Assembly: GCF_000282475.1 (NCBI RefSeq)
Contig: NZ_AKJF01000212.1
Location: forward strand, 36,015-100,014
Length of the DNA stretch: 64,000 nt
Source of the DNA: Pseudomonas sp. GM78
GTDB taxonomy: Bacteria; Pseudomonadota; Gammaproteobacteria; Pseudomonadales; Pseudomonadaceae
Direction: 5' to 3'
Made by a program: the position numbers and the translations under genes. The notes beneath the pieces were generated by a model. That model was given only the letters and a program-made list of their open reading frames with translations, searched no databases and had not been told where the DNA came from. Numbering within the stretch: position 1 is the stretch's first letter; each line of letters starts with the position of its first letter. Positions 43,273-51,440 of the stretch are shown here, in pieces.

Positions 43273-43762
43273 CCGTTCAATGACTGACAAGCAAGGCTCG
43301 TCGGGACTTCAAGGGCGCGTGATCAATCGATGGCGATGGGCGCAGGACTGATCGGCTGGTTTCGTCGTCTGACGGTTTATTCAGCGAGCGGCACGGGAGT
43401 GCCGGCGGTGCGCAAGGTTCGGATGGACGCCAGGCAGGGCGTAATGACGGTGGTTCGAGTGAGCAAGGCGTTGAATGAGCGCATGAGCATATACCCGGTT
43501 TTTGAAATTTTTATGTGGTGTTCAGGGTCTTTGTTAACTGAGGCCGTCGGTTGAGACCGGACTCAATGTGGAGTTGATGTTGCGCATTGAGCAAAAAATC
43601 GTCAATTCGCCAAAGCCCATTGTGTTCGATAATCGCACGCAAAACTAACTGGGTAGTACACTTTAAATTGCTCATTGCACCCGCCAGCTCAATAATTCGC
43701 TCACTCTTTTAAAATCGGCGCATATTCCCTGTAGCCGCAGCCTCCACCGGGAGTCGAAAAAA
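43273..43762. other. 490-base divergent promoter region between the MFS gene and quiC
   Basis: The first 290 bases hold only weak open frames without family-like composition. The remainder is AT-richer and carries TGAGCAA (43588-43594) and TTGCTCA (43668-43674) as an inverted pair, and the TAGTACA motif at 43654-43660. No gene was recognised. Confidence 0.5.
43647..43665 (+). promoter_or_regulatory. Shared promoter motif upstream of quiC
   Basis: AACnnnnTAGTACAnTTTA about 98 bases ahead of quiC, in the gene's orientation. The same 19-base pattern stands ahead of aroQ (47849-47867, minus strand). Candidate operator for the TetR regulator encoded at 45767. Confidence 0.45.
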
Positions 43763-45664
43763 ATGCAGCGTTCCATTGCCACCGTGTCCTTGAGCGGTAC
43801 CCTGCCGGAAAAACTCGAAGCCATTGCCGCCGCCGGTTTTGACGGCGTCGAAATTTTCGAGAACGACCTTCTCTACTACGACGGCAGCCCGCGGGAAATT
43901 AAACAGATGTGCGCCGATCTCGGAATCGCCATCACCCTGTTTCAACCGTTCCGGGATTTCGAAGGCTGCCGCCGTGACCGCTTGTCGCGCAATCTGGAAC
44001 GGGCCGAGCGCAAGTTCGACCTGATGCAGGAACTGGGCACCGACCTGGTGCTGGTGTGCAGTAACGCCTCGGCCGATTCCATCGGTGATGAACAGATTTT
44101 AGTCGATGATTTACGCCTGCTGGCTGAACACGCTGGCGCGCGCGGTCTACGCATCGGTTACGAAGCGCTGGCCTGGGGCCGGCATGTGAACACTTGGCAA
44201 CAGGTGTGGAACATCGTTCGTCAGGCCGATCATCCGAGCCTCGGCGTGTTGCTCGACAGTTTCCATACGCTGTCGCTCAAGGGCGACCCGAGCGCTATCG
44301 CCGAGATTCCCGGCGACAAGATTTTCTTCGTGCAAATGGCTGATGCACCGATCCTGGCCATGGATGTGCTCGAGTGGAGCCGGCATTTCCGTTGCTTCCC
44401 GGGCCAGGGCGAATTCGATTTGCCTGGCTTCCTCGCGCCGATCATCAAGAGTGGCTACACCGGGCCGCTGTCGCTGGAGATCTTCAACGACGGTTTCCGC
44501 GCCGCGCCGCCACGGGCCAACGCTGCTGACGGCTTGCGCTCGTTGCTGTACCTGGAAGAGAAAACCCGCGAGCGCCTGGCCCAGGAGGCCAAGCCTGCCG
44601 GCAACCCCGAGATTCTGTTCGAGACCCCGAAGGCCAGCGAATACAACGGCATCGAGTTTCTCGAATTCGCCGTCGACGAAAGCCTCGGCGCAAAGCTCTC
44701 CCATTGGCTGGAGCGGCTCGGTTTCGTCAAGGCCGGGCAGCATCGCTCCAAAAGCGTCAGCCTGCTGCGCCAGGGCGATATCAACCTGATCCTCAACTCC
44801 GAACCTTACTCCTTCGGCCACAGTTTCTTCGAGGCGCATGGTCCATCGCTGTGCGCCACTGCCGTGCGCGTCAAGGACAGTGCCAGTGCGCTGGCCCGGG
44901 CGGTGGCCTACAAAGGCCAGCCGTATCGCGGATTGGTCGGTCCCAATGAACTGGAACTGGCCGCCGTGCGCGCGCCGGATGGCAGCCTGATTTACCTCGT
45001 CGATCAAGACGCCGATGTCTATGGTACCGACTTCAACCTGGAGCCGGCCGCGGTGAGCAGCGGCGGCCTCAAGCGCATCGACCACATGGCCATGGCATTG
45101 CCCGCCGACAGCCTCGACAGTTGGGTGCTGTTCTACAAGAGCCTGCTGGATTTCGAGGCCGATGACGAAGTGGTGCTGCCCGATCCCTATGGTCTGGTGA
45201 AGAGCCGCGCGCTGCGCAGCCGTGACAGTTCGATCCGCCTGCCGCTCAATATTTCCGAAAACCGCAACACCGCCATCTCACACGCGTTGTCGAGTTATCG
45301 CGGCTCCGGCGTGCACCACATCGCGTTCGATTGCGACGACATCTTTGCCGAAGTCAGTCGCGCCAAAGCGGCGGGCGTGCCGCTGCTGGATATTCCGCTC
45401 AACTACTACGATGACCTGGCGGCACGCTTCGATTTCGATGACGAATTCCTCAGCGAACTGGCTTATTACAACGTGCTGTACGACCGTGATGCACAGGGCG
45501 GTGAACTGTTCCACGTGTACACCGAGCCGTTCGAAGGGCGTTTTTTCTTCGAGATCATTCAGCGCAAGAACGGTTATGCCGGTTACGGTGCGGCCAACGT
45601 GGCGGTGCGCCTGGCGGCCATGGCCAAATCCCGTAGCGGTGCCTTGCGTCAGGCAAAGTTGTAG
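43763..45664 (+). CDS. quiC: 3-dehydroshikimate dehydratase fused to an HPPD-like domain
   Basis: 633 residues, two domains. The TIM-barrel dehydratase (1-about 290) has metal ligands E134, D165, Q191 and E239 and converts 3-dehydroshikimate to protocatechuate. The C-terminal half is related to 4-hydroxyphenylpyruvate dioxygenase and keeps the full iron triad H441 (RIDHMA), H519 (GVHHIAF) and E597 (FFFEII). P. putida QuiC1 has this two-domain layout. Quinate and shikimate are thereby channelled to the beta-ketoadipate pathway. Flanked by transporter, regulator and the two upstream pathway enzymes. Confidence 0.95.
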   Translation: MQRSIATVSLSGTLPEKLEAIAAAGFDGVEIFENDLLYYDGSPREIKQMCADLGIAITLFQPFRDFEGCRRDRLSRNLERAERKFDLMQELGTDLVLVCSNASADSIGDEQILVDDLRLLAEHAGARGLRIGYEALAWGRHVNTWQQVWNIVRQADHPSLGVLLDSFHTLSLKGDPSAIAEIPGDKIFFVQMADAPILAMDVLEWSRHFRCFPGQGEFDLPGFLAPIIKSGYTGPLSLEIFNDGFRAAPPRANAADGLRSLLYLEEKTRERLAQEAKPAGNPEILFETPKASEYNGIEFLEFAVDESLGAKLSHWLERLGFVKAGQHRSKSVSLLRQGDINLILNSEPYSFGHSFFEAHGPSLCATAVRVKDSASALARAVAYKGQPYRGLVGPNELELAAVRAPDGSLIYLVDQDADVYGTDFNLEPAAVSSGGLKRIDHMAMALPADSLDSWVLFYKSLLDFEADDEVVLPDPYGLVKSRALRSRDSSIRLPLNISENRNTAISHALSSYRGSGVHHIAFDCDDIFAEVSRAKAAGVPLLDIPLNYYDDLAARFDFDDEFLSELAYYNVLYDRDAQGGELFHVYTEPFEGRFFFEIIQRKNGYAGYGAANVAVRLAAMAKSRSGALRQAKL

Positions 45665-45669
45665 GAAAA

Positions 45670-45675
45670 TAGTAC
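45670..45675 (+). promoter_or_regulatory. TAGTAC hexamer ahead of the TetR gene
   Basis: Core hexamer of the quiC/aroQ motif, 92 bases upstream of the TetR start. The flanks do not match the longer pattern, so this is weak evidence for autoregulation. Confidence 0.2.
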
Positions 45676-45766
45676 CCACGCCGACAAACCGCTGCCGCGC
45701 GGCTTCCTTCCCTGTGCGGCGCGGCTCATAATCGCCAGCCTGTGCAGTGATGGCCGTGAGCCCGCA

Positions 45767-46444
45767 ATGACAATGACATCAGAACTCTCCGCAGCACCTG
45801 AGCAACCGATTGCCGAGCCGCGCAAGAGTCGCAAGAACAACCCGGAAAAAACCCGGGAAAACATCCTGCAGGAAGCGATAGTCGAGTTCGTTCAGCAAGG
45901 GCTTTCCGGGGCTCGCGTCGATGCCATCGCCGAGCGCATCCACACATCCAAGCGCATGATCTATTACTACTTCGGCAGTAAGGAACAGCTCTACGTGGAG
46001 GTGCTGGAAAAACTCTACGGCGATATCCGCAGCACCGAAAACCGCCTGCACCTGGCGGAGCTGGCGCCGGTGGAGGCGATTCGGCGGCTGGTGGAGTTCA
46101 CCTTCGATCACCATGACCGCAACGTAGATTTCGTGCGCATCGTCAGCATCGAGAACATTCACAACGCCGAATTTGTGAAGCGCTCCGATGCGATCAAGGC
46201 GATGAACAACACCATCCTCGATTCACTGGGCGAGATCCTGCGTCGCGGTGCCGAACAGGGGCTGTTCCGCACCGGCCTGGACCCGTTGGACGTGCACTTG
46301 CTGATCAGTTCGTTCTGCTTCTATCGCGTGTCGAACCGCCACACCTTCGGCGAGATCTTTCAGATCGACTTGCCGGACGAAAGCATCAAGCAGCGTCATC
46401 GGGAGATGATTTGCGAGTCGGTTTTGCGCTACCTGCAAGCCTGA
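45767..46444 (+). CDS. TetR/AcrR family regulator of the quinate/shikimate cluster
   Basis: 225 residues. HTH at about 27-75 (TRENILQEAIVEFVQQGLSGARVDAIAERIHTSKRMIYYYFGSKEQLY), then an all-helical ligand domain. A Lys/Arg/Asn-rich leader precedes the HTH. Encoded 102 bases after quiC in the same direction, and convergent with the aroE-like gene. Probably controls quiC, the MFS gene and aroQ-aroE in response to a pathway intermediate. Confidence 0.9.
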   Translation: MTMTSELSAAPEQPIAEPRKSRKNNPEKTRENILQEAIVEFVQQGLSGARVDAIAERIHTSKRMIYYYFGSKEQLYVEVLEKLYGDIRSTENRLHLAELAPVEAIRRLVEFTFDHHDRNVDFVRIVSIENIHNAEFVKRSDAIKAMNNTILDSLGEILRRGAEQGLFRTGLDPLDVHLLISSFCFYRVSNRHTFGEIFQIDLPDESIKQRHREMICESVLRYLQA

Positions 46445-46488
46445 AAAGATCGCAGCCTTGTAGGAGCTGCCGAAGGCTGCGATCTTTT
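46444..46488. terminator. Bidirectional terminator formed by an AAAAGATCGCAGCC repeat
   Basis: 14-bp perfect arms AAAAGATCGCAGCC / GGCTGCGATCTTTT around a 17-base loop, exactly between the ends of the TetR and aroE-like genes. Confidence 0.75.
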
Positions 46489-46493
46489 GACTT

Positions 46494-47348
46494 TCAGCCA
46501 TTCATGCTCTGAAAATGCTCCAGCATCCGCTGCGCATCCGGCGCCACGCCGCTGAACAATTCGAACGCCTTCACTGCCTGGAACACCACCATGTTCCCGC
46601 CATCGAGCGTGCGGCAACCCAGCGCACGGGCATTGCGCAGCAGTTCGGTTTCCAGCGGGAAGTAAACAATCTCCGCCACCCACAATTGGGCCCGAAGCAA
46701 CTCGACCGGCACCGGCATACCGGGCAGTTTTTTCATGCCCATGGGCGTGGTGTTGACCAGGCCATCAGCCTCGGCCAGGGTCAGTGCCAGATCATGGCCG
46801 GCCACCGCGCGGTTACTGCCGAAATGCTGGTTAAGATTGTCTGCCAGGCTCTGCGCGCGGCTGATTTCCACATCAAAAATGCTCAGTTGGCGTACGCCTT
46901 CGCTCAACAACGCATGGGCCACGGCCGCGCCAGCACCACCGGCGCCCATTTGTACGACGCGCTCAACGGCAACGCCCTGCAAGCCACGGCGAAAACCCTC
47001 GGCAAACCCCAGGCAATCGGTGTTATGACCGATGCGTTTGCCGTCCTTCAGCACCACTGTGTTCACCGCGCCAATGCCCTGGGCTTCCGGCGACAACTCG
47101 TCGAGCAGCGGGATGATCGCCTGCTTGCACGGAAAGGTGATGTTCAGACCGGTGAAGTTCATGCGCTCGGCGGCCGTCAACAGGTCGGGCAGGGCGTTGC
47201 TGTCGAGTTGCAACTGATCGAGATCGATCAGCCGATAGAGGTAACGCATGCCTTGGGCATCGCCCTCGTGCTCGTGCAGCGCCGGGGTGCGGGACGCCTG
47301 GATGCCGGCGCCGATCAGTCCGGCCAATACCGTTTGGTTCTGGTTCAT
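46494..47348 (-). CDS. Shikimate/quinate dehydrogenase (AroE family, catabolic paralogue)
   Basis: 284 residues. NAD(P) Rossmann motif [13 protein letters not shown]; catalytic K75 (NITFPCK) and D111 (HNTDCLGF). The substrate-carboxylate pair, normally SxS, is S19-R-T21 (ASRTPALHE), a variant seen in quinate/shikimate dehydrogenases of catabolic type such as C. glutamicum QsuD. Oxidises quinate and/or shikimate to the 3-dehydro acids. Overlaps aroQ by ATGA, so translationally coupled. It is unlikely to be the biosynthetic AroE. Confidence 0.9.
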   Translation of the reverse strand: MNQNQTVLAGLIGAGIQASRTPALHEHEGDAQGMRYLYRLIDLDQLQLDSNALPDLLTAAERMNFTGLNITFPCKQAIIPLLDELSPEAQGIGAVNTVVLKDGKRIGHNTDCLGFAEGFRRGLQGVAVERVVQMGAGGAGAAVAHALLSEGVRQLSIFDVEISRAQSLADNLNQHFGSNRAVAGHDLALTLAEADGLVNTTPMGMKKLPGMPVPVELLRAQLWVAEIVYFPLETELLRNARALGCRTLDGGNMVVFQAVKAFELFSGVAPDAQRMLEHFQSMNG

Positions 47349-47794
47349 GCTGCTTGCCCCTTCAGACGTTGACTGAAATGTTCCAGGGCCAGGCGATAGC
47401 CATGGCTACCGAAGCCAGCCATTACCGCCGTGGCAATGGCCGAGACGAAGGAGTGGTGGCGGAAAGGCTCGCGGGCGTGAACGTTGGACAGGTGCACTTC
47501 GATCACCGGCAGTTCGCTGGCGACCAGCGCGTCGCGGATCGCCACCGAGGTGTGCGTCCAGGCCGCCGGGTTGATCACGATCCCGGCACAACGGCCGCGG
47601 GCGGCATGAATCCAGTCGAGCAGTTCGCCTTCATGGTTGGTCTGGCGAAACTCCACCGCCAGGCCGAACTCTTCGGCGGCTCGGCCGCACAGCGCGGAAA
47701 CATCTGCCAGGGTTTCATGGCCGTAGGTCGCCGGTTCACGGGTGCCAAGCAGGTTCAGATTCGGGCCGTTGAGCACCAGAATGATGGGGGGCAT
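47345..47794 (-). CDS. aroQ: 3-dehydroquinate dehydratase, type II
   Basis: 149 residues, dodecameric flavodoxin-like fold. Active-site residues are R19 and Y24 ([11 protein letters not shown]), N75, H81 (NPAAWTHTS), H101 (EVHLSN) and R108. Interconverts 3-dehydroquinate and 3-dehydroshikimate; in this context it runs in the catabolic direction between quinate dehydrogenase and QuiC. First gene of the aroQ-aroE pair, with the shared motif 55 bases upstream. Confidence 0.95.
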   Translation of the reverse strand: MPPIILVLNGPNLNLLGTREPATYGHETLADVSALCGRAAEEFGLAVEFRQTNHEGELLDWIHAARGRCAGIVINPAAWTHTSVAIRDALVASELPVIEVHLSNVHAREPFRHHSFVSAIATAVMAGFGSHGYRLALEHFSQRLKGQAA

Positions 47795-47848
47795 TGGTTT
47801 TCTCCACGTATTATTTTTGGCATTGGCCGAGGTTTCAGCCTGTGGAGA

Positions 47849-47867
47849 TAAAATGTACTAGATGGTT
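47849..47867 (-). promoter_or_regulatory. Shared promoter motif upstream of aroQ
   Basis: On the minus strand the sequence reads AACnnnnTAGTACAnTTTA, identical in pattern to the site ahead of quiC. It lies 55 bases upstream of the aroQ start. Confidence 0.45.
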
Positions 47868-47923
47868 AATATGGTCAATTGGGCAGCCCGCTGGTGGGCG
47901 TATTGTGTGCGGTGATCGGACAG

Positions 47924-47999
47924 AAAAGATCGCAGCCTATGGCCGCTCCTACATTTGAAACCTGTTCCCTGTAGGCGCTGCCGCAGGCTGCGATCTTTT
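47924..47999. repeat. Inverted doublet of the AAAAGATCGCAGCC repeat family
   Basis: 15-bp perfect outer arms AAAAGATCGCAGCCT / AGGCTGCGATCTTTT, inner arms related to GGCAGCGCCTACA. Ends at the stop codon side of the LysR gene and probably terminates it. Confidence 0.8.
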
Positions 48000-48909
48000 A
48001 ACGAGGCAAATTCTCGACCAGGAAATCAATGAATGCCCGCAACCGTAGGGGCATGTGGCGACTTTGTGGGTAGAGAAGGGTAAACGGCCGCGAACGCCCC
48101 CCAAAAGGTTTGAGCACCTCCACCAGCGAGCCATCGGCCAATTCCTTCTCGACGATAAATCGATAAGTCTGAAACAATCCCGCGCCATGTTTCGCCAGGG
48201 TGACGCCACCCAATACATCGTCGGAACAAACGAAGTTGCCCTCGGCCAGAATCTCCCGTTGCACGCCGTTGTCGCTGAACAACCAGGCAATGCGCCGGCC
48301 ACTGCTGGGCAGTTCGTATTGAATGCATTCGTGCTGTTGCAGGTCGTCGAGGGTTTGCGGCGTACCGGCACGCTTGAGGTATTCGGGGCTGGCAATCATC
48401 ACCAGCGCGGCGTCTTCCAGCTGCCGGGCGATCAGGCCGGAATCCGGAATCGCGCGCACGCGAATCGCCATGTCATAGCCTTCGCCGACGAAATCGATGT
48501 TGCGGTTACTGATGTGCGACTCGACCTTCACCGCCGGAAAACGCGCGCGGAAGGCCGGCAGCAACGGCAGGATGCGGTGGTGGGCATAGGTGGTCGGGAT
48601 ACTGATGCGCAGGGTGCCTGAAGGTACCTGTTGCTGGCCCATGACTTCGCGCTGGGCTTCCACCAGTTGCGCCAAAGCCTGGCGGCATTCTTCGTAGTAA
48701 CGCCGACCACTGTCGGTCAGCTTTACGCTGCGCGTTGTGCGCGCAAACAGCCGCACGCCAAGGCGTTCTTCCATGCGCGACACCGAGCGGCTCACCGCGG
48801 CCGGCGTGACCCCCGCCACCAGCGCTGCGGCCGTGAAGCTGCCGGCTTCGGCAGCCAGGCAAAACAGCTCGATGCTGCCCAGTTGAAGATCGTCGAATTG
48901 TCGCTGCAT
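47998..48909 (-). CDS. LysR family transcriptional regulator
   Basis: 303 residues. N-terminal HTH (IELFCLAAEAGSFTAAALVAGVTPAAVSRSVSRMEERLG) and two-lobed effector domain, including SHISNRNIDFVGEGYDMAIRV typical of the CrgA/DmlR-like branch. Divergent from a small tautomerase gene with 105 bases between, so it probably regulates that gene and itself. Effector unknown. Confidence 0.9.
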   Translation of the reverse strand: MQRQFDDLQLGSIELFCLAAEAGSFTAAALVAGVTPAAVSRSVSRMEERLGVRLFARTTRSVKLTDSGRRYYEECRQALAQLVEAQREVMGQQQVPSGTLRISIPTTYAHHRILPLLPAFRARFPAVKVESHISNRNIDFVGEGYDMAIRVRAIPDSGLIARQLEDAALVMIASPEYLKRAGTPQTLDDLQQHECIQYELPSSGRRIAWLFSDNGVQREILAEGNFVCSDDVLGGVTLAKHGAGLFQTYRFIVEKELADGSLVEVLKPFGGRSRPFTLLYPQSRHMPLRLRAFIDFLVENLPR

Positions 48910-49014
48910 GATTGATTACACCGGGGATCAAATGAAGTCTGTGAATCAGTATTTATCAAATGCCGGTACGCAGATACAGTCAGCCTCACTTAATGAGCGA
49001 GCAGGAGAAGCAGC

Positions 49015-49221
49015 ATGCCTTTCGTCAGCGTACGCATCACCCGAGACGGCGTAACCCGTGAGCAGAAAGCCCAGGTCATCGCCGAAATCACCGAGACCTT
49101 GCAACGCGTCCTCGGCAAGCCGCCGGAGCTGACCCACATCGTGATCGAGGAAGTCGATACCGATAACTGGGGGTATAAGGGGATTACCACGACTGAGTAT
49201 CGAAAAAACCTGCCGGGATGA
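49015..49221 (+). CDS. 4-oxalocrotonate tautomerase-family enzyme
   Basis: 68 residues. The catalytic Pro follows the initiator Met (MPFVSVRITRDGVT), and the fold pattern fits the 4-OT superfamily (QKAQVIAEITETLQRVLGK). Such enzymes shift a double bond in keto-enol acids, or dehalogenate small acids. Length is slightly more than the classical 62-residue 4-OT. Divergent from the LysR gene; followed by a strong terminator. Confidence 0.88.
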   Translation: MPFVSVRITRDGVTREQKAQVIAEITETLQRVLGKPPELTHIVIEEVDTDNWGYKGITTTEYRKNLPG

Positions 49222-49235
49222 TTACAGCGAAAAAC

Positions 49236-49263
49236 AAAAAGCCGTCTGAACGACGGCTTTTTT
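49236..49263 (+). terminator. Rho-independent terminator of the tautomerase gene
   Basis: GCCGTC-tgaac-GACGGC stem extended by A5/T5 pairing and a T6 run. Resembles the hairpin at 50315-50345. Confidence 0.9.
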
Positions 49264-49434
49264 GTGGGCGTGGTGAAAGCAATGCTTACGATTTTACCGG
49301 GGTCGCTGTCGGTACAGGGCGCTGCGGGGCGCTAGTCTCAGAGGCGTGTTGACGATTGAGGGCGTGGCACCAGTCGTCAGGTTTTCCAGGGAATGTCGAA
49401 TCTCTCGATTCAATAACCTAACGGATGGGTTATC

Positions 49435-49863
49435 ATGAAAATATGCAGCTACAGAGGGTTCTCGGTGGTGATCATGTTGCGTGACGAGCATTGTCCGCCC
49501 CATGCGCATGTCGATGGAGGAGGCTGGAGCGCTCGGTTCAAGTTCAGCTTCTGGCACAACGGCGTAGAGCTCTGGGACGTTGTTCCGCTCTCGCGTCGGC
49601 CACCGTTGGCGGTGCTGGAAGGGTTACGTCAGTCGCTCAAGCAACCTGTCCATTTGCTGCGTGCCCGTGGCATCTGGTGGCGAAAGCTGAAAACGGTCTG
49701 CCTTGATAATCAATTGTGGGACTGGCAAAGCAACGAAGTCGTTGTGGTGAACAGGATTGCCAGCACCACCAACATGATTGGCTCGGCTTGCTACGAGCCT
49801 GAAATGAACACGACGCGGTTATTCCTGATAAGTACACGGGAAGCTGTGGAGATCGAGTTATGA
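49435..49863 (+). CDS. DUF4160-containing protein, possible toxin-antitoxin partner
   Basis: 142 residues. DUF4160 at about 1-75 with the EHCPPHAHV motif (the usual is ExxxPxHxHV), then about 65 extra residues. Codons such as ATA, AGA and GGA near the start are unusual beside neighbouring genes. Its TGA overlaps the ATG of the DUF2442 gene, so the pair is coupled. DUF4160-DUF2442 pairs recur in bacteria and have been suggested as toxin-antitoxin-like modules; activity is unproven. Which is the toxic partner is not known. Confidence 0.75.
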   Translation: MKICSYRGFSVVIMLRDEHCPPHAHVDGGGWSARFKFSFWHNGVELWDVVPLSRRPPLAVLEGLRQSLKQPVHLLRARGIWWRKLKTVCLDNQLWDWQSNEVVVVNRIASTTNMIGSACYEPEMNTTRLFLISTREAVEIEL

Positions 49864-50306
49864 AAACGGTAAATGCCAAGGTCCAGGCAGACACCCCGAT
49901 AACGGAACATGGCCTGGACGAAGCGATTGAGCGTGGGAATTTACGCAAGAACAACGGCCTGCACGCGACGGCAGTTACCTTCCTGGCACCTTGTCTGGCG
50001 GTAAGCTTCGAAGATGGCAGCGGCGTATTGCTGCCCGTGGTGAATTATCCTGAATTCGATGGTTTCGAAGTCGAGGATTTCGCAGGCCTGACCGTTGGCT
50101 ACGCGGGTACCGCACTGTGCCATGAAGGAAAGGATCTGCATGTATCTCTCGCCGGCATGATCTCGGCGAGCAAGCCATTGATGGCCATGGCCGCATCGGT
50201 GATTGCCTCGCGCAATGGCCGCCAGAGCAGCGCTGCCAAGGCTGAGGCTGCGAGGGCAAATGGCAGGAAAGGTGGCCGTCCACGCAAGGTCGACGTTGTC
50301 GTTTGA
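49860..50306 (+). CDS. DUF2442-containing protein with AT-hook-like tail
   Basis: 148 residues. DUF2442 core at about 38-105 (AVSFEDGSGVLLPVVNYPEF...LHVSLAGMI), then an alanine-rich helix and a basic C-terminal tail AARANGRKGGRPRK that resembles an AT-hook and may bind DNA. Coupled to the DUF4160 gene by an ATGA overlap. A DNA-binding antitoxin-like role would fit, but nothing in the sequence proves it. Confidence 0.75.
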   Translation: MKTVNAKVQADTPITEHGLDEAIERGNLRKNNGLHATAVTFLAPCLAVSFEDGSGVLLPVVNYPEFDGFEVEDFAGLTVGYAGTALCHEGKDLHVSLAGMISASKPLMAMAASVIASRNGRQSSAAKAEAARANGRKGGRPRKVDVVV

Positions 50307-50314
50307 ACAGGCAC

Positions 50315-50345
50315 AAAAAAGCCGTCGTGATGACGGCTGATTTGT
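50315..50345. terminator. Rho-independent terminator, mainly of trmA
   Basis: GCCGTC-gtgat-GACGGC stem; the A6 tract gives a T6 tail on the minus strand, 16 bases past the trmA stop. The plus side has only TGATTTGTTT. Confidence 0.8.
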
Positions 50346-50360
50346 TTGTGGCTTCTGCAA

Positions 50361-51440
50361 TCACCGGCGGGTCAACAACACCCCGGATTCCATGTGATGC
50401 GTCCACGGGAACTGGTCGAACATCGCGCATCGGGTGATGCGGTGGGTGTCGTGCAGTTGGGCGATGTTGGCCGCCAGGGTTTCCGGATTGCAGGAAATGT
50501 AGAGGATGTTGTCGAAGCGTCGGGTCAGCTCGCAGGTATCCGGGTCCATGCCGGCGCGCGGCGGATCTACGAAGACGCTGCCGAACTCGTAGCTCTTGAG
50601 GTCGATGCCGTGCAGGCGGCGGAACGGGCGCACTTCGTTCAGCGCTTCGGTCAGTTCTTCGGCGGACAGGCGCACCAGTGTGACGTTATCCACAGCGTTT
50701 TCACTGAGGTTACTCAGCGCCGCATTAACCGAGGTCTTGCTGATTTCAGTCGCCAGCACCTTGCGCACGCGGGTGGCGAGCGGCAGGGTGAAGTTGCCAT
50801 TGCCGCAATACAGCTCCAGCAAATCGTCCGCGCGATCACCCAGCGCGTCGTACGCCCAGTTGAGCATCTTCTGGTTCACGGTGCCGTTTGGCTGGGTGAA
50901 GGCGCCTTCTGGCTGGCGATAGCTGAAGGTGCGGCCGCCGACTTCAAGTTTCTCGACGACGTAATCGTGACCAATGACCTCGCGCTTGCCCTTCGACCGA
51001 CCGATCACGCTGACGTTGAGGTCGGCAGCCAGTTTCGAGGCCGCTGTGTGCCAGTGCTCGTCCAGCGGGCGGTGGTAGCACAGGGTGATCATCGCATCGC
51101 CGGCCAGGGTGGTCAGGAACTCCACCTGGAACAGCTTGTGGCTCAGGGCTGCACTGGCTTGCCATGCGGCCTTGAGCTGCGGCATCAATTGATTGATGCG
51201 TTGGCTGGCGATCGGGAATTCTTCGATCAGGATCGGCGTGCGCTTGTCTTCCTGGGAAAACATTGCGTAATGGCGCTCGCCGGCTTCGCGCCACAGGCGG
51301 AATTCGGCGCGCAGGCGGAAATTCTGCAGTGGCGAGTCGAAGACGACCGGCTCCGGTGCATCGAATGGCGCCAGCAGGTCACGCAAACGCGTGACCTTGT
51401 CTTCGAGCTGGACAGCGTAGGCCTGGGAATCAAAAGTCAT
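50361..51440 (-). CDS. trmA: tRNA (uracil(54)-C5)-methyltransferase
   Basis: 359 residues. Makes ribothymidine (m5U54) in the tRNA T-loop. Motifs: [17 protein letters not shown] (SAM binding), [11 protein letters not shown] and the catalytic cysteine in [13 protein letters not shown]. Lacks the 4Fe-4S cysteines of RlmD. Start ATG 51440 overlaps the stop of the upstream permease gene, so they are coupled. Confidence 0.96.
   Translation of the reverse strand: MTFDSQAYAVQLEDKVTRLRDLLAPFDAPEPVVFDSPLQNFRLRAEFRLWREAGERHYAMFSQEDKRTPILIEEFPIASQRINQLMPQLKAAWQASAALSHKLFQVEFLTTLAGDAMITLCYHRPLDEHWHTAASKLAADLNVSVIGRSKGKREVIGHDYVVEKLEVGGRTFSYRQPEGAFTQPNGTVNQKMLNWAYDALGDRADDLLELYCGNGNFTLPLATRVRKVLATEISKTSVNAALSNLSENAVDNVTLVRLSAEELTEALNEVRPFRRLHGIDLKSYEFGSVFVDPPRAGMDPDTCELTRRFDNILYISCNPETLAANIAQLHDTHRITRCAMFDQFPWTHHMESGVLLTRR

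Noticed and set aside
43330-43554. Possible 74-residue protein between the MFS gene and quiC
   Set aside because: No convincing ribosome site, no hydrophobic or domain pattern, and it lies in promoter DNA.
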